A stretch of DNA of 64,000 bases from Panicum virgatum (taxonomy: Eukaryota > Streptophyta > Magnoliopsida > Poales > Poaceae), in assembly GCF_016808335.1 (NCBI RefSeq), contig NC_053145.1, positions 29,895,120-29,959,119 on the forward strand. Reading direction: 5' to 3'. A model generated the notes under the pieces. It saw nothing but the letters and a program-made list of their open reading frames with translations, made no database searches and was not told the DNA's origin. The position numbers and the translations under genes are program-made. Within the stretch, counting starts at the first letter, position 1. The number at the start of each line of letters is the position of its first letter. Shown one piece after another: positions 48,082 through 58,261 of the stretch.

Positions 48082-51000
48082 TGTGATAGCCCAGATATTT
48101 AATTAGCTAATCCTGAATTGTTAGCATCAAATCATGCATCATTAAATGAAATTTTTGCACATGAAATGACGAGTTCTTCGAATCACAGTTTTTAAATGTT
48201 TAGAATATCTTTCAAATTGTAACAAACAGGTTTTCAAAATAAAATTTAAACCGTTGCTTAAATGGATTTTTGCCCAAAACCAATGTTATAAGTTTTCGAA
48301 TGACGAACAACTTTCGTGTTCAAAGTTTTTCAAGTCGCCACACAAAAATGGGAGAAAAATTTGAATTTCGAAGCGTATAGGACCTTTTCAAATGCACTCA
48401 AGTTTCAAATTTTATCTTTCAAACCATTGTTCAAATGAAAAGGTGCCTAAAACGAAAGTTGTAGATATCGAAATTTTAAGCAAGTTTGGTATTCAAGAGT
48501 TTTTCATTTGAGGCCAGGAAGAAGGAGAAAAACTGAATTTACAAACTGCATTTTGGAACTTCGAGTTAATTACGAGACTGCCGTCACCTCCATCTCCTCT
48601 GCTCGCGCCGCCGCAGCTTCTCGGCGTCCGTGTCCACGCGTCGCTATGCCGCTGCTCTCGTTGCCGATAAAGCTATCATCGAAGCCAACTTCGACTTCGC
48701 TTCTTCACTCCTCGCACCTAGCCTAGGGCCGAGCTCTCCCCTGCTCTGGAACGGCGCCACCGTCCACCATGTCCGCCGCCGCCCCTAGGCCACCGTCCAT
48801 TCCCCACCCTCTGGCCTCCATCTGCCCCAACCGACCCTGGGAATGGAATCCCCGCCTTCCAACAAAGCTTCTGCGCCCCGACGCCGCCACCCAGGGCTGC
48901 TGGCGTACTGCCGCTGCCGCACCCTATTGCCGGCGCCGTCCCCCCTGCATGCTGACCTCCCCTCTCCGGCTGTCCTCCGCCCGGTCTGATTGGCCTACGA
49001 GCTTCCGCACCCTCCACTTGAGATCGCCGACCCCTATTCCCGCCGCCACAGCCGCCGGAGCGCCGCTGCAGCGGCACAACATCGCCGCTGGCCGCCGGCG
49101 CTCGTGGTCCTGTCTCCTCCGGCCATCGCGACCACAACTGCAACCACCGGGAGGTAGCTCTCGAACTCCTCTCCATTTCCCCCAACCTAGCCCTCACCGC
49201 CAGTGACTCTGCTCGCCAGAAAAGGGTCGGCCGCCGCTCCTCTGTTCCTGGTCCGACTAGGGACCTCCAGTTAAAAGAAACGAAGATTGCAGGGGCTAGT
49301 TTGCAAAATGTGCATAAACTTCAAACAGCAAAATTTGAAAATTCGTATAAAATTGTAGAAAAAGCATAAAAATGCGAACTAAAATGTTTTGGAATCCTTA
49401 GATGAAAACCTACAACTTTTATTACAGTCACTTATTCATATTATTCTTCTATTTTAATCTAGGATAAAGAATAGATAAAATCGAACACAAATGTATCTCC
49501 TGTTGTAGTTATGAACTAAGGATTGTTTTTGGACAGTAGCTACAAACATGAAGGATGAGCTCCATGTAAAATTTTCATGCCCATAAAATAATTTTAGCTA
49601 TGGATTTTACCTAGAACTTTTTCTAGGCTTGATTAGATACTATATTTTGTTCATGTTGTTTCATACTTGTGCTAGTGTTGATTTTGATCCAGCAGAGTTT
49701 TGTTGTCTCATAGATGCCACAGAAAAAGTTTGAAACTTTTTACTCCTACTTAAGCTGCTCATATGATTTTAGACATACATACATACATTAATTCCAGATA
49801 AAGGGTATAGTGCTCAGAAAAATATGAAAAATTTTCCAGTGGCTTATCTAAGATAGCTGTTCATTCTAGTAAATTTTCAACTTTATATTCTTTATAAAAT
49901 AGAAGTTACATACAAGTTCTTACTATGCTAGATCTAAAATGTTTATTTTGTTTCTGATGTTTTGCAACACATCTTGCCATGAAACTTATACAAGCCTTGA
50001 TATGACGATATAAGTGCTACACAAAAAGTTTAGGATGTTTTATTTAACAAGAACTAGCCCAAATAATGATGCTTATGCTAAGTTAAGTAAATGCAATACT
50101 AAATTTAACTAGTTTTCGCTAACTAATTGTTTGCGATAGATTAACCAAGTTAGCTTGATGTGCTCATCCCTATGAGATGCTTGAGTGATGATTGCGTTAA
50201 ATAACTTTAGATGCTTATGTTAGTGTGTTGTACCTTATGAATGCTTTGCATGTTGCATTTTCATGTATTTATACCTATGCATTGTTGCATTTCATTTAGG
50301 TACGATAGATGAACCACGTGGATAACATGATGATGGAGTCGAGCCAGAAGACGGTGAATGGTGGACACATCTAGAAGATGGACGAAGGGATCCCGATGTG
50401 CACAACCAAAGGAAAATACTCGCCGAGCGGCTATCCTCTAACTAACACTGACCTAGTGTTAATCCCAGGCAAGCCCCGGAGCATGTCCTATCTATTTTAA
50501 ATTTATGCAACTTATTATTTCTATCTACTTGCGCATATAAGTTTAAAGGAGTTGCTTGGAAATTTAGCTGCATAATTCCTAGGTACCTATTCTTGAACAC
50601 TAGTATGTGTAGGTCGCTAGATGGCTAGGCTAATGGTTCGGTAGAAGTCGAGTGATTTCCTGTCACTCGCGAAAATTATAGGAGTTGAATGTCTACTATA
50701 TATTGCAACTATAAGGCTCACGGGCGGGGCTGTGGTACTTGTGATGCCCCGTCTGTTTAGTGAAAATCAATAAGGCCGCAGTGTGTGGTAGTGGTGGTTA
50801 AGTGTTTGAACGTACTAGCCACATGCCGAGAAATATGGTAATCGGTAAGCTTAAGTACCTAATCGGCCCGGCTAGTGGACTTTACTTTCACCCTCTTTGA
50901 ACTGGATTCACATGCGGCCACATGCGGGTACAAGAAGGCGCACGCCGGGCGTGGATTCTTGTAATTGAGGTGGGTGACCCTGATCCACAACCCGGAAAGA

Positions 51001-51772
51001 AAGGGGAAATATTACACGTGTGACTCTGGGAGTAACCACGTGATATGTGGTTAGGTCTGCCTTGCAAGGTTAACAAATTCGATTTGAATCCTCCGCTTCT
51101 CACGGTTTGGGACTGCTTAATACTTCTGCCACATAGAGTGAGAAGTGGAAGATGATGATGATGATGAATTTGGCTGGTTGGATGATGAAAGATAATTGTT
51201 TCCACCATGTATGCTATTGGATAGATGCTCACTTAAAATGGTTAATTGAACTAGAACCTGGAAGCTAAAATCTGAAATTAAGGATCTACTCTTTACTACT
51301 TTTCCACAAAACAAACCCCTCAAGCTAAAAGCCTTGCATGTCTAAATAATGGGCTAAGTATACCCTTAGTCGGGTAAGTCTTGCTGAGTATTAGTATACT
51401 CAGCCTTGCTTGTGGCTTTGTTTTTCAGGTGGTGCATTGGAGGTTACGATTGACGTCATGTACGGGCTTCATCATGATGTCTTGTTTCGTCGCTAGACTA
51501 TCGTTCATTTTCCGTCGAACTTAAACTCTGTTGTACTTTTATATATTCAAACTTGGTTTGTAAGAATAATTCAATTTCATACTCTGTGCTGTAAAATTTG
51601 TGGAATCTTGCACGCTCTGAACTGATTTGTCGATCCTGTTTCAAGTGGTTTAATAGGGTTTTATCCGACAGCACTGCCGGATTACTCCGTTTTAAGTGCG
51701 TGTTAACTCTGGTTGCCGTTTCGGTGATGGTTAGCGCACTTAAGCCGGATTAATTTAGGCGGGGCTGCCACA
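48082..51772 (+). repeat. 5' LTR of R3 (3,691 bp)
   Basis: TGTGATAGCCC...GGGGCTGCCACA. It shares with R1 and R2 the GC-rich block, the AGCCACATGCCG block (about 50818) and the hairpin (51383-51404). A decayed exon A (50300-50468) contains an in-frame TAA and an out-of-frame length. Only about the first 23 nt of exon B remain. Confidence 0.88.
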
Positions 51773-51774
51773 AT

Positions 51775-51786
51775 TGGTATCAGAGC
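51775..51786 (+). other. Primer-binding site of R3 (initiator-Met tRNA type)
   Basis: TGGTATCAGAGC begins three bases after the LTR; it is the classical plant initiator-Met primer site. Confidence 0.92.
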
Positions 51787-52067
51787 TGCAAAGCATACTT
51801 CAGAGAGTGTAACAAACCTTGAAAATCTATTTTTTTAAAATTTGTTCACAAAAATCGTGTTTGCAAATGCGTTGGTTCATTAAGGATTGTGCAGAGTTCG
51901 TAAAGCCCTAGGGAAAATTATGGGAAGTTGTTAGGTTTCTATCTACTTATGGTTTATTTATATCTGACTTCCAACACTTTACATTTCTGTCAAACCTTAC
52001 TTTTGTGCACAATCAACCCTTAAACTCTGTAATGACGCACCTACTCTAAGGTAAGAAGGTAAGGATC

Positions 52068-52318
52068 CTCAGTCAGCTGAGGGAGTCTGACCTTCCCGTC
52101 GGTGATGCGAGCCGAACGCTGCCCTCAAGCAGTGGCTTACTTGAGGTGCTGCCAATATACCAACTATCGGTTGACTATATTGGGAGTAAAGTATACTCAG
52201 TCAGCTGAGGGAGTCTGACCTTCCCGTCGGTGATGCGAACCGAACGCTGTGCTCAAGCAGTGGCCTACTTGAGCTGCTGCCAATATACCGACCATCAGCC
52301 GATTATATTGGGAGTATA
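52068..52318. repeat. Direct duplication in the R3 interior, unit about 128 bp, two copies
   Basis: CTCAGTCAGCTGAGGGAGTC starts at 52068 and 52196; the whole unit through ATATTGGGAGTA is repeated with few differences. CTCAGTCAGCTGAG is itself close to a palindrome. Confidence 0.88.
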
Positions 52319-53589
52319 GGAACTCGTGAATATGCTACCTCAGTGGCGTATGTTAACGTTGGCCATACGGCGGAAATTGTATGGCTGCCGTTTCTATAGT
52401 GAACGTTAATGTATGGGTGAATATGTGGGCAACTGCATATGCGTTACCCATGTGGCGTAGGACACATGGGGGCCGTTCGTGAGTGCTGGCACGAAGGGTT
52501 CAGTCGTGAATATTTACATATATATATATATACTGTTCATTTTCTGCAGGTACGCTAACCACGATTGCGATAGATTAAGAATGAATAGCATTCGGCTAGT
52601 TATATATAGGGAGAGACGTAAATTGTGCCGTGCCACCGGCGCTAACCCCGTAAGTCCAAAGCTATTTGGTAGTTGTTTTGTTTTGTGAGGACGTATAGAA
52701 CGCGCATGCATCATGGCATATCTTGGTATGATTGATCGCCTTGCTTGTTATGTTGTTTTACTAAAATATGTTGCTTTTACCTGAATGTCCTCCTAGGTTT
52801 TCTGTTGTAGTAGTGTGACCGACGTAATCTGCTAGTCTGGTCTTGAGTTGAGAAGGTCTTTTGTAAGTTAGTGGCTTGGGGTCTTGCGCGAACCTTACCG
52901 TTGATCTTAACCTGTCAATCAATCTAACCCTTGATCCATGCCTTGAATCTATTCCAACAAAATCCTTGTTGCTTTTCCTTTCGTGACTAAGCCTTGGTTT
53001 TTGTCAACAAAGTCCTTCGATTCATCGTTCAATGATCGGTCTATCTCTTCTTGATGTTGTAATCTATATTGCTGGCTACCTTGATTCCAACATTTAAAAA
53101 TTTGTATTTTCATTCTTGCTCAGTTAATTTTGGATAAATTAAAAAGATTCATGATAATAATAACTTTTGGAAATACAGTCCTTGATGCAACAATCATGCA
53201 TCACATCATTTCATGTCATTGGTCAATGCATGGTGTTGCATCGTCATCGGGAATCCGTAGATTGCTTAACGAGAATGCATCTGAGTATAACATCGTGGGT
53301 TGTCTTCAGTTACCTCTAACCTATCTTGCCGTTGCTGGCACTATTGGGTTGCTGCTCTTGATTTCTCTTGTGGTGGTGTTTAGTCACGTGACCTTGATGC
53401 CGCGACGGAACCTAGACTCTCGTGTGTGCTGCAGCCACATGATTGAGCTACTAGGAGCGCACTGGTGCCTTGGTATGTGTGACTTAACTCAATTTAATCT
53501 CTTTTTATGCAACCCTTAAGTGTCCTAACTTTTTGTCTTTTCTCAAGAGTATAGAGCTAACAAGGTGTTAGTCATGAGAGAACGGTTAT

Positions 53590-53850
53590 GAGGTGTGAAT
53601 CATGTGCATCATCAACTCATGTGTGTACGCATCATACTTTATGCCTCTCCTACATGCATACGTCAAAGAACATTGTCATTGTTGCATCATGATGTTTGCA
53701 TCATTGGTCCAGCATCATGGCAATTGCATCATGTCATATTCACCATTTCATTCACATGGAAAATTCCATCGTTGTACTGCACCAGCATTGCAATCATACA
53801 TCTCAAGAGTGCATCATTATCATGGTTATCGAGCATATGCATCTTGTATC
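53590..53850. repeat. Degenerate GCATCAT-rich segment
   Basis: GCATCAT or a one-base variant occurs about ten times, unevenly spaced and without a fixed period. Confidence 0.6.
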
Positions 53851-54807
53851 ATACCATTTAATTTAATCAATAGTTTGAGCAAGAATGTCCTTGACCAAAA
53901 ACTCACCTTGATATCTTTTCTATCTAGATTCACCACCAGATTGGAAATTTGATTCTTTTAGGACTTAGAGCCTCTCTTCTCTGCAAAATCCTGCTATATG
54001 CTAGCACTAGAATTGTCAACCGATTCCTTTTCACCCGACTCTGGTGGTGATTGTGTCCACATATGTTATCCACAATCACTCGTGGCAAAAGCTGAAGCCC
54101 TGAAACTTTTTAGTATGGAAAAACAATTGATTAGTTCACACAGTGGCACAGTTAATCTCTCCCTCTCATAATACCATACCTTCTTTTCGCTATCCATCTT
54201 TCTCATAATGCCATACCCGGAAATTATTGTTAGAGATATGCTCGTTAGTGGTGTTATTAGTAACGACTGGCAATATTACGACAGAAATGAGCGAGAACCT
54301 TCTGTGCACAACCAACACCAGGTTCTATTACTTGGCACGCGCAGGTATCGCGTGAGCCTCCCTCAATTCTGTCTCTATTGTCTGTCTGGAGATCTATATA
54401 TTGGACCCCAAATCGAGTAAGCCTTTCTTCTGAAGTTGCGAAGAGGATAACCTTCGAAGGAACTAGTGATGGATGTAAACGTGAAAAGACTCCAAGAGGT
54501 GGTAGACAAGGGACTCTGTTTGATCTGCCCAGATGCTCAAGCAATCTATGCCATTACCATTGGAACAAGAGGGCATAAAACACGCAAAGTTGGACAAGTT
54601 ACCAATCGGATAAAATCGTAGGAGATATCGTGTTTCCTATACCTTGCTTCTTAAACTTTCTCTAAGTTCCCAATTCTTATCTGCAAAGGATCATATCATC
54701 AACATCAATCTTCTCTATTGTGACTTTGTCCTGCTGGCTTTGATGGTTGGTCTACTCCTCTTCCCCTAAGAGTCTTTCAATCGGAATCTCAGGACGAGAT
54801 TCTTTTT

Positions 54808-54819
54808 AAGGGGTTAGAC
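54808..54819 (+). other. Polypurine tract of R3
   Basis: AAGGGGTTAGAC lies directly before the 3' LTR. It is imperfect, with two T's and a C. Confidence 0.55.
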
Positions 54820-55713
54820 TGTGACAGCCAGATATTTAATTACCTAATCTTGAATTGTTAGCATCAAATCATGCATCATTAAATGAAATTTTTGCACATG
54901 AAATGACGAGTTCTCCAAATCACAGTTTTTAAATGTTTAGAATATCTTTCAAATTGTAACAAACAGGTTTTCAAAATAAATTTGAAACCATTTCTTAATT
55001 GGAGTTTTGCCCAAAACCAATGTTATAGGCTTTCAAATGACGAACAACTTTCGTGTTCAAAGTTTTTCGAGTCGCCACACAAAAATGGGAGAAAAATTTG
55101 ATTTTCGAAGCGTATAGGATCTTTTCAAATGCACTCAAGTTTCAAATTTTATCTTTCAAACCATTGTTCAAATGAAAAGGTGCCTAAAACAAAAGTTGTA
55201 GATCTCGAAATTTTAAGCAAGTTTGGTATTCAAGAGTTTTTCATTTGAAGCCAGGAAGAAGGAGAAAAACTGAATTTACAAACTGCATTTTGGAAATAAG
55301 TATACCCTTAGTCGGGTAAGCCTTGCTGAGTATTAGTATACTCAGCCTTTCTTGTGGCTTTGTTTTTCATGTGGTCCATCGGAGGTTACGATTGACGTCA
55401 TGTACGGGCTTTATTATGACGTCTGGTTTCATCGCTAAACTATCATTCATTTTTCGTCAAACTTAAACTCTGTTGTACTTTTGTAAATTCAAACTTGGTT
55501 TGTAAGAATAATTCAATCTCATACTGTGCTGTAAAATTTGTGGAATGTTGCACAATTTGAACTGCTTTGTCGATCCTGTTTCAAGTGGTTTAATCGGGAT
55601 TTTACCCGACATCACTGCCGGATTACTCCGTTTTAAGTGCGTGTTAACCCTGGTTGCCGTTTCGGTGATGGTTAGAGCACTTAAGCCGAATTAATTTAGG
55701 CGGGGCTGCCACA
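54820..55713 (+). repeat. 3' LTR of R3, internally deleted (894 bp)
   Basis: The first 475 bp match 48082-48558, then the sequence jumps to the equivalent of 51353-51772, so about 2.8 kb is missing. The ends and the shared parts are nearly identical to the 5' LTR. The join is at TTTTGGAAATAAGTATACC near 55295. Confidence 0.9.
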
Positions 55714-55890
55714 GTGCTCCCATGGATGTTGATCCGGTGGCCCAGATTAGAATTTGCACGGTTTGCACGGAGTGGTTGGTTTACTCCTGATATGTTCTCA
55801 TCATGTTTTCACCATCGTTTATATTGTTGGTATATATGCTTGTTTCTTTTGTTGCACAATAGATCAGTGTATTGCAACTAAATAGATTTG

Positions 55891-56558
55891 TAAGGATGGA
55901 AACAGATCGGATTCGCATGGAATCGGATTCGGATAGCACCTTTTACCATATTTTAAATCAAGTACGAATACGGATACGGATACGAATACAAAACGAATGC
56001 CTCGGATTCGGATTCAGATATTGACTTGATACATGAGCTAACGTTTAGCTATTTTCTTTATTAATAGTTTTAGATTATAAAATTGTTATACATATACAAA
56101 CTAAAGTATAATAATATTATAATAAATATAGCTAGTTAAAAATAATTTATTTATTAATAAATATGTTAATAAATAAATACATATAAATAAAATTAGAAAA
56201 ATGTATATTACAATAAACATATAAATAATTTTTATTATATATAAATAAAAAATATAGAGGTAATTTGAAGATAAAATTAGAATACATAAAAGTAAATTTA
56301 ATATAAAATTAATAATATGGGTGATGAAAAATAAATATAATTTTAAAATAGTTTTTCAATGAAACGGATACGGATAGTGTCGGATATTATCGAATACGGA
56401 TGTGGAATCGGATAGAGAAAATCAGTGATAATCGGATTCAGATGTATTCACTTTGCTACCACATTTAATTCGAATACAGATACGGATATCCATATTGATA
56501 TTTAAACGGATACGGATATCGAATAATTCGGATATCTGGTATCCGTTTCCCATCCTTA
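55891..56558. mobile_element. Non-autonomous hAT (Ac-like) element, 668 bp
   Basis: The ends TAAGGATGGAAAC and GTTTCCCATCCTTA are imperfect inverted repeats of the Ac type (known Ac ends: CAGGGATGAAA). Subterminal regions on both sides are dense in CGGATA/TATCCG and CGGATTCG words. The middle is AT-rich and non-coding. The 8-bp flanks do not match, so the target duplication has decayed or the ends are slightly misplaced. Confidence 0.7.
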
Positions 56559-56649
56559 GTCACCACCAAAGGATGCTGACAGGACATATGGCTCGTTCGT
56601 AGGTTGGCTGAAATATGGTTTGACCCAAATAACTAACACGTGGGCCCAT

Positions 56650-57001
56650 TATAAAAGAATAGACGCATGGATCAGGACTGATTGAATCGAGCCAGCAGTC
56701 ACGATCGATCGGTAGGCGCGGCAACAGGGAGGGCAGGCGGCGGTACAGGATGACGATCGGACTTGTGCTTGGAGTCGTCGCCTGCGGCTGCATCGTCGTC
56801 GGATTTGATTGGACTTGTCGCCGGGCGGCTGTTTGCTTTATTAATTTCTTATTAAGACTGCCGGACTCGTCGATCGTCTCTTCCGGCGGCTGCCTGCATC
56901 TTTTGAACTTTATCGCAGTCTGGTCATCGAGGCCGGCGGCCGGCGCCTGCCTGCAGGCCAGCGGCCACATGCACGGACGGCCAGCAGCAGCTATAGGGAA
57001 G
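56650..57001 (+). other. Orphan promoter and possible first exon, unknown product
   Basis: TATAAAAG at 56650-56657 is followed at 56750 by an ATG opening an 84-codon frame that ends exactly at a splice-donor-like GGGAAG|GTAAAT (57001/57002). The product starts MTIGLVLGVVACGCIVVG, a hydrophobic stretch, and is Cys-rich. The GC content is clearly higher than around it. It may be a captured host gene fragment, or the 5' exon of the CACTA gene 550 bp downstream. Confidence 0.35.
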
Positions 57002-57607
57002 GTAAATATATATCTATTTAGCTTGCTAGCTTAGCTTGTTGTCGATGAGTTTTTGTACTTAGGGCTCTCTTGTTTATTTTCTGTCGTAAAAGCACCATGG
57101 GTCCTTGGTAATCGGCTGGAATTGGATCAAGATATTTGAGCTTTAATTCTAATGCTAGGCACTGTATTATGTCAAATTAAATAATATGAAGTAAATTAAA
57201 GATGATGGTGAGTGTCGATTTGGAAGTAAAATAAATATATGTATGTTGCTAATTTAGCCAAATTTGGCTGTGTGCAAGTGTTAAATATTGTAGTTGCTGT
57301 TTTCCAATAGAATTCATCGAGATGTAGTTCAATGAATTCAAACAACTCCAAATGACTGCTGCTTGTATGTTGCCAAAGAATTCAATGACTCCATGTTGTA
57401 TACTATTTTTTTTACAGATGAAATTCATGCATGCATTTTCACTGTCGCATATATATACATGCAGGCCATTGATCTCTTTAATTAGATTGTGATTTTAATT
57501 GATCAGATTGGGGAGCATATCTTCGGGCAGTGATAGGTTTTGGATGCGCTTGTCACCACAAACACAATAGTGGCAAAATGGATTGAATAAATTTATAGAG
57601 CATACAT
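57002..57607. other. AT-rich sequence without a gene
   Basis: No ORF or repeat is seen. If 56750-57001 is an exon, this would be its intron. Confidence 0.3.
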
Positions 57608-58249
57608 TTGTTGGGACATCTAAAGGAGAAAGGGCACCCTATCCATGTACGAGATATTGTACAATGTGCTACAGAACAATTAATGAAGTGCGAGCTCATT
57701 TGCTTCATAGAGGCTTTTCTGATAGTTTTATCAAGGGGAAGGAGAAAAAAAGATTCATTTGAGGGCATTAGTGAATGTGTTGGCAATGAGGATGCAACAG
57801 GTGACCATGATTCTATGAGGGATCTTGCTTTCTCACTAATCCGTAGTACAATACATGGAAACATCATGGGTAGTACTAGAGATGAAGAGCCGAATGAAAG
57901 GGCCAAGACATTCTATAAATTATTATCAGAGGCGCGGAGGCAACTCTATCCAGATTGCAAATAGGCTACTAAGGTATCTTTCATTGTCAGGCTTTTTCAG
58001 ATTAAGTGCATGTTTGGTCTTAGTAACAGTGCATTGGAAGCCATTATTCAGTTGTTCTCGTTTCTGCTCCCAAAAGACCATTGTGTTCCAGACACTTTAG
58101 AGAAGGTGCAAAAGGTAGTCCATGATCTTGGCCTAGACTACCAAAAGATACATGCATGCACCAATGATTGTGTTTTATTTCGGAAGGAATATGCTGAGTT
58201 GGATATATGTCCGACATGTGGTGAGTCTAGATGGAAAACGTACATCTGA
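57608..58249 (+). pseudogene. CACTA TNP2-type transposase fragment (PF02992-like)
   Basis: One frame runs from 57608 to the stop at 58249 with a single TAG at 57962. It contains DEEPNERAKTFYKLLSEARR, then after the TAG ATKVSFIVRLFQIKCMFG, LSNSALEAIIQLFSFLLP, VVHDLGLDYQKIHACTNDC and LDICPTCGESRWK. This is the conserved N-terminal third of TNP2/TNPD transposases, including the CxxC. The catalytic part is missing, because at about 58260 the sequence switches to Tat pol. Confidence 0.85.
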
Positions 58250-58261
58250 TTTAGGTGAAAA

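Larger units (their letters stand above)
51787..54807 (+). other. Non-coding interior of R3
   Basis: No retrotransposon domain is visible in any frame. The longest ORF (53130-53519) has a hydrophobic stretch but no family resemblance, and I treat it as chance. The interior contains a 128-bp direct duplication and a GCATCAT-rich segment, listed separately. Confidence 0.6.
48082..55713 (+). mobile_element. R3: long-LTR, gag-pol-less gypsy derivative (LARD-like)
   Basis: It has a 5' LTR (48082-51772), a primer-binding site, a 3.05-kb interior and a 3' LTR (54820-55713). The flanks ACGCT (left) and GTGCT (right) are a probable 5-bp target duplication differing by two transitions. The interior has no gag, protease, RT or integrase that I can recognise, but its 3' edge GGACGAGATTCTTTTTAAGGGG (54792-54813) is typical of the end of Tekay-type chromovirus pol. 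This suggests descent from that lineage by loss of the coding region. Confidence 0.85.
47948..55759. repeat. Fold-back unit, copy 2, split by the R3 element
   Basis: The left arm and centre (47948-48081) parallel copy 1. The right arm resumes at 55719 (ATGGATGTTGATCCGGTGG...) immediately after R3. Removing R3 restores a unit like copy 1, which independently confirms the R3 boundaries. Confidence 0.8.

Noticed and set aside
51775..51786. tRNA-like sequence TGGTATCAGAGC
   Set aside because: It is a retrotransposon primer-binding site complementary to a tRNA 3' end, not a tRNA gene. No tRNA or rRNA gene was recognised in the window.
53130..53519. 129-codon ORF in R3 with a hydrophobic stretch (TIGLLLLISLVVVF)
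   Set aside because: No family resemblance, no splice context, and it lies in the interior of a gene-less element with GCATCAT-rich surroundings; likely chance.
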